From Euperipatoides rowelli (taxonomy: Eukaryota; Onychophora; Udeonychophora; Euonychophora; Peripatopsidae): a stretch of 17,838 nt of DNA. A program made the position numbers and the translations under genes. The notes below the pieces were generated by a model. That model did no database searches and was not told the origin of the DNA. It saw nothing but the letters and a program-made list of their open reading frames with translations. Positions 1 through 11,460 of the stretch are shown one piece after another; within the stretch, counting starts at the first letter, position 1, and every line of letters starts with the position of its first letter. The DNA lies in assembly GCA_003024985.2 (NCBI GenBank), contig PXIH01S0021731.1; one strand, given 5' to 3'.

Positions 1-913
1 CTCTTCCTGGCTGCAATTACATTTAAAATAACGAGGCATTCCAACAAAGAGTTTTGCTAAAAATATTAGCTACTGCTGCAAACTGTCCGATCTTTATCAT
101 TTTTAATGAGATTTTATAATTATTTAAAGTACATTCTTCATATAACTAAAGTTGTTTTTTGGTTGCATATACCCTTTAAAATATTTTGATATGAGCTCCT
201 CCAGTGACAAATAGATGAACTAACTCAAAATATCTTTGTTAAAAGTGTGGCTTTGGATTATATCATTCTCACCCCTTCAATTAGTAAAAGATCAAAGGAC
301 TTTATTAAAATTGTAAAATAAGCTACTGGAAAAAAACAAGAAAGAAAAAAAGTACAATTTTCAGATAAATCAGAACAGAATTTTATCAAAATACTGGCTT
401 CTTTAAACAATTAGTGAATACTGACAAAGAGATCAATCATTCATATTTACCAGCCTAATTAAATGATTTTTCCTATACCTAATATTTGTGTGGAACAGGT
501 ACAGTATATAAAGAGTTAAATAAGAGAAGAACAATGACACATGATGAGATGTCCTCCATGTGTTTTAAAAAATATCTTTTGAATTGGCAGAGCCAATCTC
601 TATTTTGGTAAACTTATCTTTAAATAATATGGCTTGTCCATACAATGTCCAACAGGGCCTAAACAATTAAGATCAATCACAATATAAACAGAAATTTTTA
701 AATAATTCATAATTATTAAGTGCTTCTTACATACTTCTAAAATATGTGAGAGGTATTTATTAAATTATCTATTATCATTGATTAGAAGTACAATATATTT
801 GATCTATTTCAATTTAGTGGCTTGAAAAAAAAAAAAATCAGCTGAGCAATATATAATAAAAGATAGGATTTTGAATTAGAAAATTTGGGATCAATGGCAA
901 TAGTTACAGATTT

Positions 914-953
914 AAAAAAAAAAAAAAAAAAACTTTTTTTTTTTTAAAAAAAA
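914..953. repeat. A19-C-T12-A8 homopolymer foldback
   Basis: Nineteen A residues (914-932), one C, twelve T (934-945) and eight A (946-953) follow one another, so the tract can fold on itself in either direction. It may be the junction of two opposed poly(A) tails or simple slippage. Lengths of such runs are unreliable in assemblies. Confidence 0.7.
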
Positions 954-1184
954 CCAACGATAGTGTATATTAATAGGTTGTTGTTGAACGGTTTTTAGAA
1001 ATGGGTTCTTCTGGGGCTTTGGTAAAAAGGATACCTTCATTTATAGAAAACCCAAACCAAATATTAAGATTATCAAAAAATAATGAAATATAATTTCAAT
1101 GTACAAGTGCAATCCCTTGGGGAAATGAATTAGAACTAGTAATTTTTAACGTATTGGTTAATAATATAGCTATAAATGTACCAA

Positions 1185-1265
1185 ATGGGTTCTCAAACTG
1201 CCGTCTGTACAGTATACCATTGGGGGTACTCTAAAAATATTCAGAGGTTCTTCGGCAGCTTAACA
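1185..1265. mobile_element. possible decayed hAT-like remnant
   Basis: The segment reads ATGGGTTCTCAAACTG, then a GGGGGTACTC block, and ends near AGAGGTTCTTCGGCAGC. The GGTTCTCAAAC word followed by a GGGGTAC block is the layout of many hAT-derived non-autonomous elements. No matching inverted end or target duplication was found, so this may be a fragment or coincidence. Confidence 0.3.
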
Positions 1266-1814
1266 GAACAAATTTTGTGAAATAATTAACAAATTGCTGA
1301 TTAAAGTCCATAAAATAAATCGAGGAATGCTAAAATTGTCGAGATTAATAAACTTAAGCATTGCTGTCAAATTGTCAACTAACATTCAAAGAAAAACAAA
1401 AAGCTTATTAAAATAAACAGTAAGAATATTAAATATAATAACAAATTACGCCTCACATCTTAAAAAAAGTTTATTAAAATACTTTGTAAGAAAATAAAGT
1501 ATTGATATCAATTGTTCATGCACCAGATGAGCACCTTAAAAAAAAAGCTTAGTAAAATGCATATTTTATTGGATTACTTTAACGAATTTTAAAAAATAAA
1601 GGGTACTTTATACAAGAGTTTAAGAAATACTGGGCTCAAGTACATTCATGATTTAACCATATTGTAGTGGGAACCAAGTCTCCTCCCCTTAAATACTGTG
1701 GCTGAAATGATCAATACAGTATAAGCTTATTTCAAATATACAATCAATCCATGCTCTCCCTCCCTTTTTAATTGATAAATAAGAGAAGTGAACAAAAGAA
1801 TGGAACATTTTCAA

Positions 1815-2440
1815 TTAAAGGTCAAATGTAACAGATTTTTTTTTATTATTTTTTATTACTGATTTTCAAAGATAATTACTATAAAAAAAATTCCACTGGA
1901 AAAAAATAATTTAAAATACATAAAGAAAGTTATTTAAAGATAAAATTAAGACTATTGCCATCAACAGTCTGAGATGACAGATTGAAGATTTCACATTTTT
2001 TTTGGGTCTGACATTAATTTGATGACAAAATAGTCTCTACAGCTGTTTTCTTTGTAATGATTTAACATGTAGAGGTATGTTCAACTTGTATTAAAGGTCA
2101 TTTTGTTTTTTTTAAAAAAAAAAAAAATTGGACCTTAATAGCACAAAGGATGAATTTGATTCTGATTTTTTACAAGTATTTAAACAATTAGTCCATATGA
2201 TATCCAGCCTTAAGCTGACAAAGATAGCAAATATTCTATAGTTATGTATAGCCTATGATGTCACAAAATATCTCCTCTGGTGTGTAAAGTGGACAATGTT
2301 GTTTTAAGGGGAGGAGCTAAAGACAATTATTTTAAAAATTCAATTGTAAATAACTTTTTTTTTTCTTGTGGAAATTCTTTTTTAGTAAAAATCTATGAAA
2401 ATCAATCATTTAAAAAAATCTGTTACATTTGACTAGTTAA
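1815..2440. mobile_element. 618-bp long-TIR element with TTAA ends, copy 1
   Basis: The element (1819-2436) is flanked on both sides by TTAA (1815-1818 and 2437-2440). The ends are inverted repeats: AGGTCAAATGTAACAG on the left and CTAGTCAAATGTAACAG read from the right. Similarity continues inward for roughly 100 bp, through a GATTTTCA(a/t)AGAT segment and a TTCCAC segment in both arms. It has no coding capacity, so it is non-autonomous (a MITE or foldback). TTAA targets are typical of piggyBac-type transposases, but the ends lack the CCC start usual for piggyBac, so the superfamily is uncertain. A second partial copy lies at 13478-13799, which supports a real repeat family. Confidence 0.82.
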
Positions 2441-2744
2441 AAGACTGCATCAGCCAATCATGTTAAAAAAGAATTAGAGCTTTCTAGTTGCTATTCTCCT
2501 GCTTGTGTGATTGATAGATTATATTGCGAGCATGATGGACCATATTCCAGAGACTCAAATGAAGGCAGAAAAAGAACATTAGCTTTTGCTTTATCTGTTG
2601 TTGATAATAATAATAAGGATAAAGGATAAAATCAGTTGAAATAGCCGTACAAGGGTTATAGGTTCAATCAGTTGTGACTCGCATGCTAATTTTATTCTCA
2701 ATATTTTCATGTGTGATTGAATTTGTTTTAAATATTACAAACTA

Positions 2745-2964
<220 letters not shown>

Positions 2965-3000
<36 letters not shown>

Positions 3001-3190
3001 TGGTAGTGGTAATGATGATGATGCAGATGATGATGATGCAGATGATAATAATGATGATGCAGATGATGATAGTAATGATAATAATAATGATGACTGTAGT
3101 GATGATGATGATAATGATTAGATGGTGGTGATGCAGATGATGATGCTGGTGGAGATGATGTAGATGAGGATGATGATAACAATAATAAAA
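2965..3190. repeat. AAT/GAT compound trinucleotide microsatellite
   Basis: An (AAT)n block (about 2965-2998) passes into a long imperfect (GAT)n tract with GCAGAT and AAT interruptions, ending near 3190. It is open in several frames only because the unit is a trinucleotide: the Asn/Asp-rich and His/Ile/Tyr-rich frames here are not genes. In RUVBL2 sense it is an (ATC/ATT)n tract ending about 40 nt before the 3' splice site at 2925, just upstream of the likely branch point. Confidence 0.93.
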
Positions 3191-4978
3191 AAAGTTGCTG
3201 ATAGAAAGCTGAAACACTATTTTTTGGTTTCAAAATTATATTAGAATTTTAAAAAAATCTCAGCAAATAAAGAGAGCATTTATTTATTTAATAGTTTTTG
3301 CTTAAAATATTTTATCACAAACTATGTAATAAATCATGTCATAAAAAACTAATAAAAACGATACAATTAGTAATTGACGCCATTTTCAAACAATAGAGTA
3401 AAGTAATCATTTAGACATAAGGATACAGCCTAATAAGTTTCTCTCAGCAATTTAAGGATATTTTATGGAAGCTGAACTAATAATTTTAATTATGAAAGAA
3501 ATATAAAATAAAATAAAAATTGAAGCAAAATGCTCCCCCCCCTCCACAAACGTGAAAAAAAAAAAATGGAACGAAGGACCAGATAGTTGTAGTTAATCAT
3601 ATTGTTTATTATTATAGCAGACCTGCTAAAGAAAATTTACACGTTGAATCTAGTGACTATAGATAAAAAAGACATCTAGACCAAACTGAATGGACGAAAC
3701 TAGCTATTTTTAACTTATTTAAATGAAGTAGAATGAAATCAATAATTATTTTCGTTCATTAATATATTAAATTTGCAAATTAAAATATTATAATAATGTA
3801 ATCTAATTCTNAAAATGATAAAATTAACATTGAGGTTTGGGAAGTAAAACTATATTGGCTTGCTAATTTATTTCATGCAAAACTATTAATTCTAAGGAAA
3901 CTTGTTATTAATTATCAATATTGAATTTCAGATTTCCATTTCAGAATAATTCAAATAATTATTAATCTTGTACGGCTAGACAAGATTTCTTAAATGATTA
4001 AAGAAGTACACATTTATTTATGGATAAATGAAATATTACAACAATTTACAATATCAATTTTTTTTCCATCATACTTAAAGAGTATGACTTAATTTAAATA
4101 CACTACCATATTATAATAACATTATACTACTACAGTCAGTATGTGTATATCGCTGGCGCTGTGGGAGAGGGAGAAATCTAATAATGACATTGTAAAAAAA
4201 AAATTAGCCAGAGTGAATAAAATTATTGTTTTAAAATAATAACATAACATTTAGCTACTGAATACGAGGCTAAAAAAATTTGATGCAGGCCAAACATAAA
4301 GTGGAATTAGATCAACCTGTCCTACTGGTTTAGTGGACCATTCAAAATTTTCATTTAGTGCGCTGTAGACATGAGTTACGGGTCTACGAAAAAAGAAAAA
4401 TTGAATATGGGCTAACAATTATAAACATTCTAACAAATATATATGTAGATAGTATGTTTTGATCTCGTACTATTAATTTTACTTGTCAATTAAAAAAAAA
4501 AACATTAACGTATGTAATTTTGATAAATATTGCTGAAATGCTTTCTTAATGCAAACCCTATAAGAGATAGCAATGAAAAATCTGTCAAAGTGCAAAGAGG
4601 AAAATCATAAATCTGCATTAAAAAAAATTAAATATTTACTGCATGTTAACTGAAATGCTTTATANCTAATATGGTAGCCTATACCATAGGCCTAATTATC
4701 CCTGCATATGCGCAAAAAAATTATTAGATATTCATGTAAACCATTTTAAAATTATTTTTTCTTTATTTCTAATCGAAATTTAAAGCAAAAAAAAAATTGA
4801 TTTTTGGTTTTTATTGTGGACCGGTAGAATCCTAATTCTCTGAATTGAGTGGAGTGGAAAGGGTTAATATTACTTTTTTTTTTAATTTTCAAGCTGAAAA
4901 ATAACAGGCTATTAAATCTTTAAGCATATGCTTTTTATTTGTATGACTAAATGGTAAACATATTAACTTTCAAATCAG

Positions 4979-5470
4979 CATCTTTAGCTTGAGCATCTTT
5001 AAATCAATATTTCATCCAAATAATCTTGACAAAAGGATTAGCGATAATATTCAAATAAAATAAATAAAAAGTTGAAAAGAAATAAATTCTAAAATCTAAC
5101 TTAATTATAATTTCTGTAAATAAATGCATATTAGGGCTCAAAGTCATCTCAAAATTTATTACACTATTCTATAAATCCCAATTTTAGTCAGATAAGCTAT
5201 GGACTAAATTGATTAATTGATAAATTATATTCTCTCTTAACCTACTATACATCTTCAGTTTGAGGATCTTCAAATCAATATTTCATCCAAATAATCTGAC
5301 AAAAGGATTAGAGTTAATATCGTGAAAAGAAATCAATTTTAAAATTAAAATACTGTACACTGATTTCCGTAAATAACTAAATGCACATAAGGGTTCAAAT
5401 AATTTTACAATTTACTATATGCTAATCTATAAATTTCAGTTTTACTCAGATAACCTAATAAAATTATTTA
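4979..5470 (+). repeat. diverged tandem duplication, unit about 270 bp
   Basis: Copy 1 (about 4979-5249) and copy 2 (about 5250-5470) share the same order of words: AAATCAATATTTCATCCAAA, AATCT(t)GACAAAAGGATTAG, GAAAAGAAAT, AAATGCA, a GGGCTCAAA/GGGTTCAAA pair, and CTATAAAT before CAGATAA. Indels and substitutions separate the copies, so the duplication is old. No coding content was seen. Confidence 0.75.
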
Positions 5471-5739
5471 GGTTATGCCTTTTAACAGAAGAAATGACAA
5501 TCTATAGGAAATAAGTGAGAAATAATTTTAGATCTCGGGAACATTATTTTTTCCATTTATACTTTATGATAAATTGTAGTTTTGTAAAACAGGATATTTG
5601 CTCCAATGTATTTTTTAAAATATATTCTTTATTGGCATGTCATTAATAATAATTTTTATTTAGATTTGATAATTTTTATTAGTTGCATGCGATTTAATAA
5701 GGACTTTTTTTACNAACTCTCAAATAATCAACATATTTA

Positions 5740-6080
5740 GTTAACAGGCATCAACAGCGATGGATTACGACACAGGCAGTGGAGGTGGAAGTGTACGCTT
5801 AAGGCCCCTGAGACACAAAGTCACCCTAAAATGACAAATGAAATATTTTCTATTTTAATGATTTAACTAAAATCAAGGTTTTATTTATACAAAAAGACAT
5901 GGTGATCAGGGTGTTATGGCTGTGAACACAACCGTATATTGGTCGCCGTGTTATTGGACATGATGTATAGTAATAACACGACAAGCTAGGTTCAGGCGCA
6001 GCTTAGACTGTTGTAGTCACCGCATCAGGACTTTATACAGTGACAATTCTACTACTGCATTTTCGTCATTACATTTTTTC
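5740..6080. other. less A+T-rich intronic patch of unknown nature
   Basis: This patch has more G+C and CpG than its surroundings, including GGAGGTGGAAGTGTACGC and GGTCGCCGTGTTATTGG. A short ATG frame of 24 codons (5760-5834) lies in it, but no splice-site pair or recognisable protein supports a gene. The arms at 5942-5955 and 5972-5982 can pair (GTGTTATT with AATAACAC). The patch may be a transposon remnant: on the minus strand a CAGGGGCC word near 5805-5812 resembles hAT ends, but no partner end was found. Confidence 0.35.
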
Positions 6081-6993
6081 ATTTTGTTTTATTAATTTAA
6101 TCCCGACGTGTTTATTTAATTTCATAGACGATAATAAGTTAGCCTTTCACAAATAAACCCCAAAGTAGATTCTGAGCAGCAAAGTACTTGATCCTAATAA
6201 GATAGTTAGCAAATAGTAATAAAATTATAAAAGTGATGAGTCAAAAGCGTAAAAAAAAAAATTGTTGTTATGAAAGAAAAGTTTTTTTTTTTAAATTAGA
6301 CCTATGGTATTTTAAAATGAGGTGAATAAAATTGAGCTGTCTGCTTCATATAGAATCTAATTGCAATTTAAATCACTTCAAATTTTAATTCATTTATAGT
6401 CTATGAATTTTTTTTTACTCATTAAAAAAAAAAAATCTTGTACATGAACAACAAATGTAAAGATGACAAAATGTCCAAATAATAACTTAATAAAGTGGAA
6501 TAATTAAAAAAAAAAAAAAAAATTTCACAAATTATACTAAAATGTTAGATATTCCTTAAAAATTGTCCCAGATCAAAATGAGGTGATATTTACAAGTTTA
6601 ACACTGATGACTCTGGAGAAGATGATGCAGCCAAGACCAAGAATAGAAATAAATAAATGCCCTTAAATTCATGTACAGTCCTTAGGCTATATTTTGTATT
6701 CTATGGTAATACAAAATATAAGATAAAAAAAAAAATTGTCCAAGAAATGCAACTAAGTAAAAATATTCTTGAATTACCACTTGCAACATATAGTAAATAA
6801 ACTTTATAATGACTCAAGGGGCTAAAATATGAAATCATTACATTAATGCTTGTAAAAATGCTGCTATATACAAAGAACATTTTGCCAAAGGTAATTTTAA
6901 GAAAAATGCAAAATGGACTAAATAAAAGCAGCTGACTTTGAAACATTTTATGCATCCCGGCTGTACATAATTTACATTTAAAGAACCAATTTA

Positions 6994-7116
<123 letters not shown>

Positions 7117-7180
7117 TCAAAATGAAGCTTTAAATATTATCATAATATTCATTGACAATACAAATACAGTATATTAGCCC

Positions 7181-7255
7181 TTCGGAGCTAGCCTCGTGGC
7201 GAAGCACGAGTTATTGTAATCCGCCGACCCGAGTTCGAGCCTGGCGGAGGGTTAA
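7181..7255 (+). mobile_element. tRNA-derived SINE head (Pol III boxes A and B)
   Basis: A G+C-rich block contains TAGCCTCGTGG at 7189-7199, close to box A (TRGCNNAGYGG), and GAGTTCGAGCC at 7231-7241, close to box B (GGTTCGANNCC). The boxes start 42 nt apart, within the normal range. TTGTAATCC before box B is also typical of tRNA-derived SINE heads. The D-arm region can pair as CTCGTG/CACGAG, but a full cloverleaf does not close, so a functional tRNA gene is unlikely. The 3' end and target duplication are not clear; A/T-rich sequence follows to about 7400. Confidence 0.72.
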
Positions 7256-7407
7256 AATATATGATATTTTCTTATTTGTTTGTCTTATTATGTACATACA
7301 ATACATTAAGAAAAATAAATGTCATAATTTTATAATCGTAGGAATGTATTTATACATACAAAAACATGAACTACTATATATAAATAGAAATCAAATCACT
7401 AACGAAT

Positions 7408-7678
7408 GGATCTCAGACCTACCATTATCATGCAGCCCAAAAACAACCAATCAGTGGTCGGCTTGTAGATAGAATGCAAGCCGACCTCTGATTGGTTGTT
7501 GTTTTATATGTTTATTTATTTATGTTTTAATATTTAATTTGGGGTTTGGTTCAGTGTGTGGTTAAGATTAGAAATCCTTTAGTTTGCTATTATATTCAAA
7601 TTGGAGTTTGAGTCAGTGTAGGGTTAAAGATTAATAGATCGTCTAATAGGCTGCATGACAATATTAGGTCTGAGATCC
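7408..7678. mobile_element. foldback (inverted-repeat) element
   Basis: The outer arms 7408-7437 and 7649-7678 are inverted repeats matching at 27 of 30 positions. Each starts GGATCTCAGACCTA and ends CATGCAGCC, when the right arm is read as its reverse complement. Within it lie a 24-bp hairpin (7442-7500) and a diverged direct repeat (about 7528-7578 and 7589-7640) sharing GGTTT(g)G/TCAGTGT(g/a)(t/g)GG. There is no coding capacity. A target duplication is not evident; ATCAAATC occurs about 12 bp outside each arm and may be coincidental. It lies just after the SINE head and could belong to a composite. Confidence 0.75.
7442..7500. repeat. 24-bp near-perfect hairpin, 11-nt loop
   Basis: The left arm 7442-7465 (AACAACCAATCAG, T, GGTCGGCTTG) pairs with the right arm 7477-7500 with one mismatch, around the loop 7466-7476. 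The arms have higher G+C than the surroundings. If transcribed, either strand would give a stable precursor-like stem. It is the core of the foldback element. Confidence 0.9.
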
Positions 7679-8127
7679 AGATGCTACTAATCAAATCCAA
7701 CACAAAAAGGTGTTTGATGTCTATCTAAAATGACGTCACTGGACTTTTTAATTTACAAACTTGCATAAAACTATGATTTTCATAAGTTTTTAAATGAAAA
7801 AAAAAAAAAAAAAAATTGCCAAAATAAAACTAAAGTGACAAAATTGAAGATTGTATTGATAAATACCCTTTAAATAATCAATTTTGGGTACTGAAATTAA
7901 AATTTTAGATGGTAAAAATAAAAGTGTTTTGGACTTGTATAGCATTTCGATATAAAAAATTTGAAATCCTAAGTGAATCAAGTCTATTTTTTTTATTATT
8001 AAAAAAGATTGTCAGTTGAGTTTTAAAATGAAAAAAAAAAAAAAAAATTTTTAAATGAAAAACAAATTTTGATTGATTAACAATTTTAATCACTAATTTG
8101 ATCAAGTTATTGTTTTCCACATCACAG

Positions 8128-8214
8128 AAACGAGAGGGTGGTGGCCAGGTCAAAAGTGACAGTTCTAATTTTGGAACCACAGAGACAACAACCCTAAAAC
8201 AGTCCACAGTTTAA
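8128..8214 (+). CDS. possible terminal exon, unknown protein
   Basis: An acceptor-like TTGTTTTCCACATCACAG is followed by 28 codons and TAA. The peptide starts KREGGGQVKSDSS, is rich in Ser/Thr in its second half, and ends LKQSTV. A C-terminal S/T-x-V matches the class I PDZ-ligand pattern, as in many receptor and channel tails. The composition is unlike the A/T-rich noise around it. I do not recognise the protein, no upstream plus-strand exon was found, and no clear AATAAA follows closely. It would lie antisense to RUVBL2. It could equally be a chance open frame in a transposon remnant. Confidence 0.27.
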   Translation, partial: KREGGGQVKSDSSNFGTTETTTLKQSTV

Positions 8215-9190
8215 ATATTAGAACTTCTATCCGGTCAGAATATAAACTATTATTTACATATTTATATTATTTTTAATACATTTTATTTTTAGATATTATA
8301 TGAAAATTAAAATTTCAAATGCCAAAAAAAAAAAAAAATCCATCTGTTGATAATAAGAAACTATATTTATCTAAAGAAAATTCTATTAAAAACAAATTAT
8401 TTTATATCTCATAAAATTCATAGTACGACTTAAATTTAATTAATAATGTTTATTAAAATGGAAATTATGTAAGATTCTGATAAAGAAAAAATAAAAAAAA
8501 AAGGTGGGTGGATGGGAGAGAAATAGATGAAAGCTTTAAATTATCAAAAATAATTTAACATACTTTAAAAATATAATTAAAAAGATTAGCATTTATAAAA
8601 TGTCTAAGAAAATTTCTTGTGTATTAACAATTCAATATTATTTTTAAACTAAAAAAACTAATATTTTATTCAAATTCTTTTAGCATAATGTCATTTAAGT
8701 TAAATGCATTTTTAGAAAATGCAATTAGTTGATAACTATCTGTCTTTCTATTTTAATTAAAACGAAAAGTTAACAGATTAACATAATCTCTATAACCTCT
8801 CACTTACACTCTCATCTACAGTATGTCTATCAATCTACACAGGGGCGGACTGGGGAAAAAAGGCATGGGTGGCTAGTGTGATCCTGGGCGCACCAGAGTG
8901 GACGTGGTTAAATTTTATTGCGAATTCAGGACACGGGGCATGCAGTTTTAAATAGAGACTGTCTCGGCCATATCAAGAAGGTTGGGGGCATCCTGGAAGG
9001 GATTTCTGGGGAATGAGCCTGCTATGGATTTAAGGGCATAGATCTCANATATTTAATAAAAAGTTATTGTTAAAGTTTATTATTATCACCGGATGGTGCT
9101 GTTGTAAATAATTTGCATAAAAGGAAGTTTATGCTTACCTTACCAACCAATCAGATGTTTTGTGGGTGTGGAAGAGACACTCCTAGCAAC

Positions 9191-9633
9191 TATTGTGTAT
9201 AAATTAAGAAAAAATTTAAGCAAATTCATTCTGGTGACAAATTTCCTGAACACCCAGTTTCATCATCTACTAGCCTAATGCTGAAGATGATTTCATACCT
9301 TTCTAATCAAACCTAATATTTTTAATATGATTTTCTATAAATTATATTGTATTTATTAGCAATGAATATAAACAACGAAGCAGAAGTGAAATTTTAACAA
9401 AATCAATAATCATAATGTTCCAGATAAATTTTACCAAAGTTATTTCAATTTAATGTATCCCGAGCAAGCAGATGTTAATAAAACCAATACAAAACAGAGT
9501 CAACAGACAAACTGATGAATTTAAAACAGATAATCCAGCAGAAAGTGAAACCAAACTGTTAATCCAGATTTCAACTGTTAAATCCATTTTAAAAGAGACT
9601 GTTCCAGATATAAACTTTGTAGCAGATACTTAA
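9191..9633 (+). pseudogene. broken coding-like fragments inside the 5-kb element
   Basis: Several short plus-strand frames follow each other: one through about 9204-9310 with the motif HSGDKFPEHPV, one at 9362-9397 (ATG start), one at 9396-9515 with FYQSYFNLMYPEQAD, and one at 9472-9633 (ATG to TAA, 53 aa) with TKLLIQISTVKSILKETV. The last three overlap and change frame, as a decayed CDS with indels would. The composition is Asn/Gln/Lys/Ser-rich. I recognise no domain, and in A/T-rich DNA such frames can arise by chance. If real, the likeliest source is the element's own lost transposase or a captured gene. Confidence 0.2.
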
Positions 9634-11160
9634 ATCCAGAGACCATTTTAAATTCCATTTAAAATTCAATAAACCCGAATCTTAACTTAAAATCTTACTC
9701 CCCTCCTTTCCCTTTAAATACCATAGATTGGCTCTACCTAAAATTCATCTAAATTAATTTAGTCATGGCTTATTTTTAATATTCTGTAAAATATCATTGG
9801 GAATTTAATATTTTGGGAATGGTGATTTTATTGTCAAAATATAATTTTAAAAGAATAAACATGTGTTGCTAATTCAATTTTTGTCTGTATGTGCAACCCT
9901 CATTATTTTTATCAAAATGTATTTTTCATTTCTACAGGAAGTTGTTTAATTCCAGTCAGATGTCCATAAATGTAATAGGGGTGTTAGCTAATTTAATCTA
10001 TTCAAATTAGGGACAAAATTAAGAAGAAATTCTTTCTCCTCTTAAAACTCCTTGGTCAGCACTTGGTCGTATATTTTATTAAAATTAATTCCCTCTCAAC
10101 TTATTACAATCTAATCTCAACGGAAATAAATAAATACCAGCAGATTGTAATCTGTAATCCTTTATCTTTAGTTGTCATGTCTTAGAGTAGTCTATACTTA
10201 TAAAGAAACTTATTTGTGAATGTTTATTAATTTAGCCTTTTGCAAATCTGTGTAAGTAGTAGATCTATACTAAGATGTGGTAATTAAATCATTATTATGG
10301 CTGTATAGTTTTATTGTGTTATGTATTTGCATAATGGATGAACCAATGTTAGAAATGACTAGGGTTTATCTATTTGTAAAGAATAATAAATAAAACAGGA
10401 CTTACCGCTGCAATAAATATTGTCAGAATTTGTAGAGATGACTTATGCAGGTAGGCTATTTTTACACATGATGATAATTATAATGTTGTAGACATAGCCT
10501 ACTTAGTTTATGAAAATCCAATAGTTAGTCTTAGAATAGAATAGGGTTCATAAATTAGGGGGACTGAACTCTATAAGGCTAGCTATAATGACCCTGTGAA
10601 GCCCACGTTCAGAGATTGGTATCTGACATATTCATATACAATGTGCTCTCCCCAGATTGCAGCTGATATAAAGAAAAATATCTACTGTACATCATCATCA
10701 ATCACAACACTCATTTTTTTTTCTTTTGCATTTTTAAAATACTCAATTTTTACATACAAATTAATCCACTTTAATTATGGCTGCCTAGTAACACTTAAAA
10801 TTCTTATATTAAGGCCCAAGTGGATAAATTAGAAAATGATTTACACAGCTAAATGGTATTTTTTTTAAATTGATGAGGATAAGATGGCATTTGAAATAAT
10901 TTAAACACAATATGTATAAACTCATATAAATATAAATTATTTTATAATTTTGTGATAGTACTATCACAGTAGCCAGCTTGCTGAGAAATATATACCTCCA
11001 ACCCATTTTTTTTTAATTAAAAAATTTAATATTGCTGGCCAGTGGTTTCTTAATATTTCAACAATTAATATAGTTTTAATAATGTCCCTCAAGGTACATT
11101 TAGTTTTATAGAGCCTGCCTCGTATATTTATTCCTTTAAATAATCTTAACAAAAAATAAA

Positions 11161-11460
11161 GCATTATGTGGGGGCCCCAAACTTTGTTTGCACCTCAGCA
11201 CCCCTCAAATGCATAATTTGCCATTGGGCATGACTCATTCCCCCTTCATGCTAGAGAACAAAGTGTCTCATTTATTTTATGTTCTGCCATAAGAAGTCAA
11301 ACTAGCATAAGACCACTTTTTTAAATATGCCACTTTTTTTTTTAAATTAAAAAACTTTTTTACCACTTTTTTTTTTTTTTACAGTTAACAGGCCACTTTT
11401 TCTATTTTGTTTTCACATACTTTTGGCAGTGTACACCCTCAATTGATTGTCATTCCCCGT
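11161..11460. other. mixed transposon-like segment with CCACTTTTT reiterations
   Basis: A less A+T-rich block (11168-11250) with GGGGGCCCC and CACCTCAGCACCCC is followed by four spaced copies of CCACTTTTT (about 11311-11403) and then CATTCCCCGTGCCCTG. No gene or complete element could be delimited; it lies within the 5-kb element and may be part of its own body. Confidence 0.35.

Noticed and set aside
1-60. Next RUVBL2 exon after an apparent TTGCAG acceptor on the minus strand
   Set aside because: The following bases (CCAGGAAGAG) do not continue the expected glycine codon and DTGEI segment.
4280-4335. Plus-strand terminal-exon-like segment (AKHKVELDQPVLLV then stop)
   Set aside because: The acceptor lacks a polypyrimidine tract and the frame is only 14 codons.
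7181-7255. A functional tRNA gene
   Set aside because: Boxes A and B are present, but a closed acceptor stem and proper anticodon arm are not, as expected for a SINE head.
7152-7472. 106-codon plus-strand open frame
   Set aside because: It runs across the SINE head and the hairpin, so it is repeat-derived.
7790-8207. Minus-strand open frames with Phe/Ile/Lys runs
   Set aside because: They consist mostly of translated homopolymers; the only less A+T-rich part is better explained by the plus-strand candidate at 8128-8214, itself weak.
10390-10445. Minus-strand exon candidate with a GTAAGT donor
   Set aside because: Two frames contain stops, the open one has no acceptor at a suitable place, and it does not match reptin.
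10596-11164. Three short open frames on both strands
   Set aside because: A/T-driven frames with no motifs, overlapping each other on opposite strands.
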